A stretch of DNA of 21,272 bases from Actinomycetota bacterium (lineage in GTDB: Bacteria > Actinomycetota > Actinomycetes > S36-B12): contig DNXA01000191.1 in NCBI GenBank assembly GCA_003506065.1, positions 1-21,272 of the forward strand. Direction: 5' to 3'. Position 1 is the first letter of the stretch. The number at the start of each line of letters is the position of its first letter. The notes below the pieces were generated by a model. It did not search any database and was not told where the DNA came from. It worked only from the letters and a program-made list of their open reading frames with translations. The translations under genes and the position numbers were made by a program. Positions 6,627-13,177 of the stretch are shown piece by piece.

Positions 6627-7628
6627 CTACGGGCGAGTGCTGGGTGAGATGGTGAGCGCGGGATCCGTTGTCACAAGATCCCCCAAAGCCTGATCAATGG
6701 CCAGCAGCACATCAGGCGCAAGCACAACATCGATCGCCTTGGCATTTTCCAACACCTGCTCTGGCCGTGAGGCTCCAACAATCGCCGAGGAGATATTGGG
6801 CTGGGCCAGCACCCATGCAACGGCAAGCTGTGCAGGGGTGATGTCAAGGTCTTGGGCAATTGGAATGAGCGCCTGCACTGCCGTCAGAACATCCTCACGC
6901 ATCCAGCGCGAGATCATGTTGGAGCCACCGCTTTCATCTGTGGCACGCGACTGCTCGGGTGGAGCTTGGCCCGGAAGATACTTTCCGCTCAGCACTCCCT
7001 GCGCGATTGGCGAGAACACGATCTGGCCAAGCCCGAGCTCCAGGCTCGTGGGAACCACCTCAGCCTCGATCACTCGCCACAGCATGTTGTACTGCGGCTG
7101 ATTTGAGATCAGCCGATCGAATCCCATGTCATCGGCAATCTGGACGGCCGCACGAATTTCATCAGCGGACCATTCGGAGACTCCGACGTAGAGCACCTTG
7201 CCCTGGCGAACCAGATCGTCGAAGGCGCGGAGGGTCTCTTCCAACGGCGTCTCATTGTCGAAGCGATGGGCCTGGTAGAGATCGACGTAATCCATGTTCA
7301 GCCGTCGCAGCGACCCATTGATCGCCTCAGTGATGTGCTTGCGGCTCAACCCTCGATCATTGGGGCCGCGGCCAGTTGGCCAGAAGACCTTCGTGAAGAC
7401 CTCCAACTGCTCGCGTCGTTGGCCCTTCAGCGCCTCACCGAGCACGACTTCGGCTCGAGTGCCCGCATAGACATCTGCCGTGTCAAAGGAGGAGATGCCG
7501 ACGTCGAGGGCAGCATGAACGGTGGCGTGCGCAGTGCTGTCATCGACCTGGGAACCATGGGTGATCCAGTTGCCAAGGGTGATCTCACTGATCTTCAGGC
7601 CGCTTCGACCGAGGTATCGATGCTTCAT
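6627..7628 (-). CDS. Aldo/keto reductase (voltage-gated potassium channel beta-subunit-like)
   Basis: A 333-residue NADPH-dependent oxidoreductase of the aldo/keto reductase superfamily, closest in style to the Kv-beta/AKR6-like and YghZ-type group. The catalytic tetrad is intact: Asp49 and Tyr54 in SSFDTADVYAGT, Lys80 in EVFTKVF and His121 in YQAHRFD. The NADP-binding end is recognisable as SAIVGASRPEQVLENAKA near the C-terminus. The substrate cannot be deduced. ATG 7628 gives the usual MKHRYLGRSGLKIS start. A GTG at 7634 adds two residues. The same TAGGGT bases can be read as a -10 box 6 nt upstream (leaderless) or, less well, as an AGGG ribosome binding site. The gene is divergent from the cobalamin riboswitch operon and shares its promoter region; I see no functional link to B12. 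Confidence 0.9.
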   Translation of the reverse strand: MKHRYLGRSGLKISEITLGNWITHGSQVDDSTAHATVHAALDVGISSFDTADVYAGTRAEVVLGEALKGQRREQLEVFTKVFWPTGRGPNDRGLSRKHITEAINGSLRRLNMDYVDLYQAHRFDNETPLEETLRAFDDLVRQGKVLYVGVSEWSADEIRAAVQIADDMGFDRLISNQPQYNMLWRVIEAEVVPTSLELGLGQIVFSPIAQGVLSGKYLPGQAPPEQSRATDESGGSNMISRWMREDVLTAVQALIPIAQDLDITPAQLAVAWVLAQPNISSAIVGASRPEQVLENAKAIDVVLAPDVLLAIDQALGDLVTTDPALTISPSTRP

Positions 7629-7634
7629 GTCCAC

Positions 7635-7644
7635 ACCCTAGGAT
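7635..7644. promoter_or_regulatory. Overlapping divergent -10 boxes for the reductase gene and the B12 operon
   Basis: The sequence ACCCTAGGAT contains TAGGGT on the minus strand (7640-7635), 6 nt before the reductase ATG, and TAGGAT on the plus strand (7639-7644). A plus-strand start near 7651 would place the riboswitch aptamer (from 7665) close to the 5' end. The -35 regions are not distinctive, so this is positional evidence only. Confidence 0.35.
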
Positions 7645-7664
7645 GCACAGCACAACTTCATCCA

Positions 7665-7758
7665 CGCGCTTGAAATTCAGGGGAAGACCGGTGAGACTCC
7701 GGCGCTGTCCCGCAACCGTGTGCCTCTTTGAGGCGAGTCGGAGCACCTGGCAAGCGCG
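7665..7758 (+). promoter_or_regulatory. Cobalamin riboswitch aptamer (compact)
   Basis: The conserved cobalamin-aptamer core is present: GGGGAAG, then CCGGTGAGACTCCGG (7688-7702), GCTGTCCCGCAACCGTG, and a B12-box-like GAGTCGGAGCACCTGG (7735-7750). A perfect 8-bp P1 stem closes it, CGCGCTTG (7665-7672) with CAAGCGCG (7751-7758). At about 94 nt it lacks large peripheral stems, so it resembles the smaller aptamer classes. It precedes an operon for corrinoid uptake and salvage, so binding of adenosyl- or methylcobalamin should reduce expression of that operon. Confidence 0.93.
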
Positions 7759-7761
7759 AGC

Positions 7762-7849
7762 GGCTCCATCCGTCGAGGTAACGGAACAGAGCCCCGAATC
7801 GATGGATCTCATCGGTATTGCGGGCACTCGTTCACGACCCGCTTACCGA
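7762..7849 (+). promoter_or_regulatory. Two leader hairpins, likely riboswitch expression platform
   Basis: Hairpin 1 pairs GGCTC (7762-7766) with GAGCC (7789-7793) and TCCGT (7769-7773) with ACGGA (7781-7785). Hairpin 2 pairs TCGGTA (7812-7817) with TACCGA (7844-7849) and GCGGG (7820-7824) with CCCGC (7838-7842), ending 15 nt before the ATG at 7865. Neither is followed by a T-run, so an intrinsic terminator is unlikely. Translational or Rho-dependent control is more plausible. Confidence 0.6.
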
Positions 7850-7864
7850 AAGAGTAGAGAACAT

Positions 7865-8911
7865 ATGTCACGTGTAACGCGTTCAATCATCGGCGTCGCA
7901 GGCTTGAGCCTTGCGGCCGCCAGCCTCATGAGTCCGGCGATCGCCGCCTCAACAGACACCGGCCTGTTCGGCCCGACTGATCCGACATATGACGGTGTGT
8001 ACCGCCAGTCACTGTCGATCATCGCCCTGCAACCGCTCAACAAGGTGCCATCCGCTGCCACGAACTGGCTGAAGTCCCAGCAATGCGCTGACGGTTCCTT
8101 CCTGTCATACCGGGCATCGCTCAGCACTCCTTGCCCAGTTGCAGACCCATCGAAGTTCAGTGGTCCTGATTCAAACTCAACTGCGCTCGCAGCGACTGCG
8201 CTGCGCGCGGTGCAACAGCACGCGGCCGCAGACAAGGCCATCAACGTGCTCGTGGCAAAGCAGAATGCTGACGGCGGGTGGGGTTACACCCTTGGAGCAG
8301 GCTCCGATGTGAACTCCACAGGTCTCGTCCTGACTGCACTCCATGGCGCAGCGACCTTGCCGGTCAACGCAACTTCCATGAACAAGGCCCAGGCCTACCT
8401 TGCAAAGGCACAGGTCCCATGCACGGGAACCGGCACCTTCGGCTTGCCGTACCAGCCCGGTGGCAAGGCTGATTTCCTCGCCTCAGCACAGGGCCTGATC
8501 GGGATCGCCGGAACCCTTCCGGTTGCCAAGCCTGCCAAGTACGCCCCCGTCAAGGGGACCAATTGCAGTTCGGACTCCGAGGCGCGCGTCTCAGCGTTCT
8601 TGGCGAACGCCTTGGTCGCTGACAAGGGTCAGCTGCCCTCCGCCATGGATCCAACGCAAGCAGATGACAACTCAACTGCCAACGCCGTTGTTGCACTCGC
8701 GTCTGCCGCCAAGGGCCAAGCAGGAGTGCTAGCCGGACTTGGGCACCTGCAACGACATGTCACCGCATTCACGCTGTTCGGGCCAAAGTTCAAGGCGGCC
8801 GCAGCAGCTGCGCTGATTCAGGTCGCGGAGGCCACCGGCACGAACCCTCGAGCATTCGGAAGTGAGAAGACCAATCTGGTCGCCAATCTTCTGAACTCCA
8901 TCACCAAGTAA
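7865..8911 (+). CDS. Secreted prenyltransferase/terpene-cyclase-like alpha/alpha-toroid protein, probable corrinoid-binding component
   Basis: A 348-residue exported protein, first gene of the riboswitch operon. A Sec signal peptide (SRVTRSIIG, hydrophobic core, SPAIAA near 23-28) precedes repeats of alpha/alpha-toroid type: QQCADGSFLSY (72-82), KQNADGGWGY (132-141), and three D-x-N-S-T motifs at 102, 148 and 268, each opening an Ala/Leu-rich helix. Four cysteines (74, 90, 186, 234) could form two disulfides. The same fold makes the alpha-domain of animal intrinsic factor and transcobalamin, so with B12 control and an ECF transporter downstream a corrinoid-binding role is inferred, not shown. 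It lacks a lipobox, membrane anchor or sortase signal, so it would need a partner to stay at the surface. ATG 7865 is chosen because the frame upstream runs through the riboswitch. Confidence 0.82.
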   Translation: MSRVTRSIIGVAGLSLAAASLMSPAIAASTDTGLFGPTDPTYDGVYRQSLSIIALQPLNKVPSAATNWLKSQQCADGSFLSYRASLSTPCPVADPSKFSGPDSNSTALAATALRAVQQHAAADKAINVLVAKQNADGGWGYTLGAGSDVNSTGLVLTALHGAATLPVNATSMNKAQAYLAKAQVPCTGTGTFGLPYQPGGKADFLASAQGLIGIAGTLPVAKPAKYAPVKGTNCSSDSEARVSAFLANALVADKGQLPSAMDPTQADDNSTANAVVALASAAKGQAGVLAGLGHLQRHVTAFTLFGPKFKAAAAAALIQVAEATGTNPRAFGSEKTNLVANLLNSITK

Positions 8912-8920
8912 TCCACAACG

Positions 8921-9586
8921 ATGAATCGCACACGCCGACGAGCCGGGACCGCATTGGTCGCCGCGCTCGTCGGCGTGCTGCTTTCGGTCACCTTGGCCTC
9001 AAGCGCCCAGGCCGCTGCGTACCGCTACTGGACCTATTGGGGCACCAGCGAAGGAGCCTGGCAGTTTGCTCAGGCCGGACCGGCTGGCACGACACCGGCT
9101 GATGGATCTGTCCAAGGGTGGAGATTCGCGGTCTCCTCGACCAGTGGCGATGTGGCAAATGAACCGCGCACGGATGCCGCTGACGCGTTCGACGACATCT
9201 GCGGCGACACTGCTGGGGTCGAGGGCAGCAAGCGCGTGGCCCTTGTTGTCGACCCTGGACTCCCCGAAGCTGCCCCACCGGGCGAACGGCCAGGACTCAT
9301 GCAGACGTACTGCACCGTTGTTCCAACGGATGCCAATGGCTATGACGTTCTTCGCAGCGTTGGGACGGTGCGCGTGGACGGCGGTTTGATCTGCGCGATC
9401 GATGCCTACCCGGCCACTGGTTGCGCCGACGTGATCGATGAGTCTGCGCCCGTCGACGCGATGAGCACAGCACCAACCACTCCTGATCCTGCTTCTGAAC
9501 AATCCAGCGCTCTGCCTGTCCTCATCGGAGTCGGCGCCCTTGCCCTGCTTGGTGCCCTCGCGTGGCGGCTGCGGAGACGGACATGA
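8921..9586 (+). CDS. Secreted, C-terminally anchored protein (SCO2322-like family)
   Basis: A 221-residue protein. It has an Arg-rich signal peptide (RTRRR, hydrophobic core, SSAQAAA cleavage region near 32) and a mature domain opening AYRYWTYW (33-40), followed by a W-rich segment and VQGWRFAVS (64-72). A Thr/Pro/Ser linker (about 178-196) precedes one membrane helix (197-215) and the stop-transfer tail RLRRRT. Four cysteines (94, 131, 158, 168) may pair. The YRYW/GWRFA pattern recalls the family NCBI names after SCO2322, found beside ECF transporters in Streptomyces; I rely on memory for that. It starts 9 nt after the toroid gene and overlaps ecfT by 4 bp. The topology suits a cell-surface tether or second half of a receptor. 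Confidence 0.75.
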   Translation: MNRTRRRAGTALVAALVGVLLSVTLASSAQAAAYRYWTYWGTSEGAWQFAQAGPAGTTPADGSVQGWRFAVSSTSGDVANEPRTDAADAFDDICGDTAGVEGSKRVALVVDPGLPEAAPPGERPGLMQTYCTVVPTDANGYDVLRSVGTVRVDGGLICAIDAYPATGCADVIDESAPVDAMSTAPTTPDPASEQSSALPVLIGVGALALLGALAWRLRRRT

Positions 9587-10725
9587 GAACGGCCTTGCAG
9601 TTGGGCGCACGCGGGTCTGCGCGATGGTTGCATCCAGGAGCGTGGTGGGTCTGGGCTCTTGGCCTTGCGACCGCTGCCAGTCGAACGCTGAATCCGCTTC
9701 TGCTCGTGCTCATCATTGCGGTGGCTGGAACTGTGGTCAGTGCCCGCAAGCCAGAGGCACCTTGGGCCCGATCATTCATGTTCTTTGCCAAACTCGGCGC
9801 CGTCATCATCGTCGTGCGAGTGTTGGTGCAGTTGATCTTCGGTGCCGCGATCGGCACCACGACCCTGTTCACTCTCCCGGGCCTGGACCTTCCCGAATGG
9901 ATGGCTGGGGTTCGGCTCGGAGGACCTGTGACCCTGGAAAGCCTGCTCCTGGCCTTCTACGACGGGCTGCGCCTGGCCACCATCATCATGTGCGTCGGCG
10001 CTGCGAATTCTCTGGCCTCCCCAAGTCGGTTGCTGAAGTCAGTACCAGCGGCCCTGTATGAAGTCGGCGTCAGTGTGGTGGTCGCATTGACCTTCACCCC
10101 GCAACTGATTGCAGATGTCACACGCGTGCAGTCGGCTCGTCATCTGCGCGGCAGAGCCACGCGCGGTCCCCGAGCAATCGCAGGAGCAGCGATGCCTGTG
10201 CTCGAAGGGGCATTGGAAAGATCGGTGATTCTGGCGGCAGCCATGGACTCACGCGGGTACGGACGTCGAAGCGACATGAGCACCCAGCAGAAGCGAATCA
10301 ACGCCGGCCTGCTGACCTTCGGACTGGTAGCCGCATGCATTGGGACCTATGGCTTGGTCTCCGCGGGCACTCCTTGGTTCCTCAGTGCTCCGATGCTTCT
10401 TGCCGGCCTTGGATCAAGCCTGCTTGCGATCAGTCTGTCTGCCCGCAACGCTGTCCGCTCGCGTTACCGGCCCGATCCCTGGTGGGCTCCCGAGTGGGCT
10501 GTGGCCGGTGCCGGAGTCGCGATTGCCGCCTGCTTCATCAGCGCGGCCTGGTGGTTGCCATCCGGCTTCTCCACACAGGTCGATCCACCAACCTGGCCGG
10601 CACTTCCTGCTCTTGCTGTGATCGGGCTGCTCCTTGCTCTGACTCCGGCAATCACTGCGCCTGAGGTCCCGCGGATGTACGCATTGCGAGCATCGGACCG
10701 CGAACTCGCTGGAGCGTCATCATGA
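9583..10725 (+). CDS. ECF transporter transmembrane (T) component
   Basis: The EcfT/CbiQ-type scaffold couples the ATPases to a substrate-binding S protein in the membrane. The 380-residue protein has four or more hydrophobic helices in the first 170 residues. The two cytoplasmic coupling-helix motifs that grip the ATPases are visible: ARHLRG (185-190) and MDSRGYG (221-227). A C-terminal extension with more helices (about 238-360) makes it longer than the roughly 260-residue family norm. The ATGA overlaps on both sides link it to the anchored surface protein and to the ATPase gene. Riboswitch control and the cob genes downstream point to cobalamin/cobinamide rather than cobalt ions. No CbiM/CbiN-type cobalt subunit is present. 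Confidence 0.88.
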   Translation: MRTALQLGARGSARWLHPGAWWVWALGLATAASRTLNPLLLVLIIAVAGTVVSARKPEAPWARSFMFFAKLGAVIIVVRVLVQLIFGAAIGTTTLFTLPGLDLPEWMAGVRLGGPVTLESLLLAFYDGLRLATIIMCVGAANSLASPSRLLKSVPAALYEVGVSVVVALTFTPQLIADVTRVQSARHLRGRATRGPRAIAGAAMPVLEGALERSVILAAAMDSRGYGRRSDMSTQQKRINAGLLTFGLVAACIGTYGLVSAGTPWFLSAPMLLAGLGSSLLAISLSARNAVRSRYRPDPWWAPEWAVAGAGVAIAACFISAAWWLPSGFSTQVDPPTWPALPALAVIGLLLALTPAITAPEVPRMYALRASDRELAGASS

Positions 10726-12380
10726 TTCGCTTCGATCACGTGACGGTGACCTACCCCGGGCACACCCGTCCCGTGCTGCACGACGTGAACCTGCATCTCG
10801 TCGAGGGCGAACTGGTGCTCGTGGTCGGCCGAACGGGCAGCGGCAAGAGCACTCTCCTGCAGGCCATCAATGGCCTCGTTCCCCATTTCACTGGCGGCAC
10901 GCTGATCGGCGATGTATCGATCGATGGACGAAGCACCAGCACTCATCCGCCCCGCGAACTTGCCGACCTGGTCGGGGTAGTCCCCCAGGATCCCGCAAGT
11001 GGGTTCGTAGCCGACACCGTCGAGGAGGAACTGGCTTTTGGCATGGAGTGTCTGGGCCTTCGTCCCGATGTCATGCGCAGACGCGTTGAGGAAACCCTTG
11101 ACCTGCTCGGGCTCGCCGAGTTGCGCAATCGCCCATTGCTCACCTTGTCCGCAGGACAACAACAGCGAGTGGCTATCGGCGCGGTTCTTGCCGCACACCC
11201 GAAGGTCCTGGTGCTCGATGAACCAACATCCGCACTTGATCCCGGTGCGGCGGAGGAGATTCTGTCAGCGCTTCAACGGCTGGTACACGATCTTGGCATG
11301 ACTGTGGTGATGGCCGAGCATCGACTTGAGCGGGTCGTGCAATATGCCGACCGCATCATCGTGGTTCCCGGCGACGCCCAGCCTTTGTTGATCGGCACCC
11401 CGCAGGAGGTCATGCGCGAAGCGCCGATTGCGCCGCCCGTGGTCGAACTCGGTCGGATTGCAGGCTGGACCCCGCTCCCCCTCTCAGTGCGCGATGCACG
11501 CCGAGCTGCCGGTCCTTTGCGAGCACTGCTTGTCGGTCAACCGCCGCCATTGCGGGCTGTCCCCACGCATACCGCCAACGACACTCTTGTCGAAGCAGTC
11601 GATCTCACGGTTCGCTACGGCTCGCACTCTGCGCTGCGCGGCATTTCGCTGTCGGTTCACCGAGGCGAGGTCGTGGCCCTCATGGGCAGAAACGGCGCGG
11701 GCAAGTCAACCCTGCTCAACGCGATGGTGGGCCTGCGCACCGGCGATTCGGGACGTATCACCACCAACGGAAAAGACTCAAGCACATTGAAAGGCACTGA
11801 GCTTCTGCAATCGGTTGGGCTGGTGCCACAGGTGCCAGGTGACCTGCTTGAAGCGACCACTGTGGCTGACGAGTGCCGCGCTGCGGACAGAGATGCCCAT
11901 GTTGAACATGGAACCGCTCGCGCGCTTCTTGCGCTGCTGGCCCCGGAGATCCTGGACAGCACACATCCGCGTGATCTGTCAGAGGGCCAGCGTCTACTGC
12001 TCGCGCTCGCGGTCGTACTCGCGGCACGGCCCCCGCTGCTGCTTCTCGATGAACCCACACGTGGATTGGACTACCCCACGAAGTTGCGTCTGGCCGTGGT
12101 GCTGCGCGATCTCGCAAGCGCCGGTCACGGCATCCTGCTGGCAACCCACGATGTCGAACTCGCAGCAGAGGTGGCCACACGTGTGATTGTCCTTGCGGAG
12201 GGCGAGATTGTGGCTGACGGCACTACAGCCGATGTGGTGGTTTCCTCGCCGATGTTTGCACCACAGGTGGCGAAGGTCCTGGCTCCGCATCCTTGGCTCA
12301 CGGTCTCTGATGTCATCGCGACCATTGGCCCACTGATTCTGCGCACCCACGCCCCCATCAGCGGCGGTGCAGTGGGATGA
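10722..12380 (+). CDS. ECF transporter ATPase, two nucleotide-binding domains fused (EcfA-EcfA')
   Basis: A 552-residue tandem ABC ATPase powering the ECF module. Domain 1 has Walker A GRTGSGKS (36-43), Q-loop VPQD (87-90), signature LSAGQQQR (142-149), Walker B VLVLDEPT (162-169) and switch His200. Domain 2 has GRNGAGKS (322-329), VPQV (368-371), LSEGQR (419-424), LLLDEPT (440-446) and His476. Both sites look catalytically complete, so the fusion replaces the usual EcfA1/EcfA2 heterodimer. A linker of about 80 residues (about 205-285) joins them, and a tail of about 40 residues follows domain 2. It begins with an ATGA overlap with ecfT and ends with one into the S-component gene, implying a fixed stoichiometry. 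Confidence 0.93.
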   Translation: MIRFDHVTVTYPGHTRPVLHDVNLHLVEGELVLVVGRTGSGKSTLLQAINGLVPHFTGGTLIGDVSIDGRSTSTHPPRELADLVGVVPQDPASGFVADTVEEELAFGMECLGLRPDVMRRRVEETLDLLGLAELRNRPLLTLSAGQQQRVAIGAVLAAHPKVLVLDEPTSALDPGAAEEILSALQRLVHDLGMTVVMAEHRLERVVQYADRIIVVPGDAQPLLIGTPQEVMREAPIAPPVVELGRIAGWTPLPLSVRDARRAAGPLRALLVGQPPPLRAVPTHTANDTLVEAVDLTVRYGSHSALRGISLSVHRGEVVALMGRNGAGKSTLLNAMVGLRTGDSGRITTNGKDSSTLKGTELLQSVGLVPQVPGDLLEATTVADECRAADRDAHVEHGTARALLALLAPEILDSTHPRDLSEGQRLLLALAVVLAARPPLLLLDEPTRGLDYPTKLRLAVVLRDLASAGHGILLATHDVELAAEVATRVIVLAEGEIVADGTTADVVVSSPMFAPQVAKVLAPHPWLTVSDVIATIGPLILRTHAPISGGAVG

Positions 12381-13177
12381 CGCCAGCGGTACGCATCGGC
12401 AAGCGATCTCTGCTGGCAATCCTTGCCACGTCCATCATCGGCATCATCGCCTTCAGCTGGCCGCTGTTCGCTGCTCCTGATTCAGCCGCAGTCGCACATG
12501 CCAACGACGCTCCCTGGCTCTTCGCGCTTGTCGTTCCCCTACTGCTCGCCGTGGTCCTCGCGCAATTCACCGACGGCGGCATGGATGCAAAAGCAGTTGC
12601 CCTCCTGGGAGTGCTTGCGGCTGTTGTTGCAGCGATGCGCCCACTGGGCGGCGGCGCAGCTGGACTGGAGCCAATCTGGGTGATCCTCGTGCTGGGCGGT
12701 CGAGCCCTTGGCCCAGGCTTCGGTTTCAGCCTGGGAGCAGTCTCGCTGTTCGCTTCTGCACTGATGACAGGTGGCGTTGGGCCCTGGCTGCCCTTCCAGA
12801 TGCTTGGCGCTGCGTGGGTCGGCATGGGTGCGGGACTCCTGCCAAGAGCCAGCGGAAAGCCAGAGCTCCTGATGCTGGCGGCCTACGGTGCAGTTGCTGC
12901 CTTCGCGTTCGGCCTGCTGCTCAATCTCTGGTTCTGGCCGTTCACTGCCGGCCTGCCTGCCGCGATTGCTTTCGAGCCAGGTGCACCACTCGGTCAGAAC
13001 CTTCTCGCCTGGATTCACTTCACCATCGTCACCAGCCTGGGCTATGACATTCCGCGAGCAGTCCTCACGGTGGTGCTGATCATGCTGGCCGGGCCCACCA
13101 TCCTCACTGCACTTCGAAGAGCTGCCCGTCGGGCAAACTTTGGCGCTGTGCCGACATTCGAAGCAGCCGCTTCATGA
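12377..13177 (+). CDS. ECF transporter substrate-binding (S) component, probably for cobalamin/cobinamide
   Basis: A 266-residue integral membrane protein with about six hydrophobic segments, the size and shape of an ECF S component. A glycine-rich stretch, RPLGGGAAGLEPIWVILVLG (87-106), and RALGPGFGF (108-116) with TGGVGPWLPF (131-140) resemble the small-residue motifs by which S components dock on EcfT. It sits between the ATPase and the CobU fusion with ATGA overlaps on both sides. Substrate choice is inferred from the B12 riboswitch and the cobUTS genes; no S-component sequence motif proves it. CbrT-type cobalamin S components are a known precedent. A precursor such as cobinamide or dimethylbenzimidazole remains possible. 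Confidence 0.85.
   Translation: MTPAVRIGKRSLLAILATSIIGIIAFSWPLFAAPDSAAVAHANDAPWLFALVVPLLLAVVLAQFTDGGMDAKAVALLGVLAAVVAAMRPLGGGAAGLEPIWVILVLGGRALGPGFGFSLGAVSLFASALMTGGVGPWLPFQMLGAAWVGMGAGLLPRASGKPELLMLAAYGAVAAFAFGLLLNLWFWPFTAGLPAAIAFEPGAPLGQNLLAWIHFTIVTSLGYDIPRAVLTVVLIMLAGPTILTALRRAARRANFGAVPTFEAAAS

Noticed and set aside
7643..7864. Upstream ATG giving a 422-residue version of the toroid protein
   Set aside because: This stretch is the cobalamin riboswitch and leader hairpins; the ATG at 7865 is followed directly by a signal peptide.
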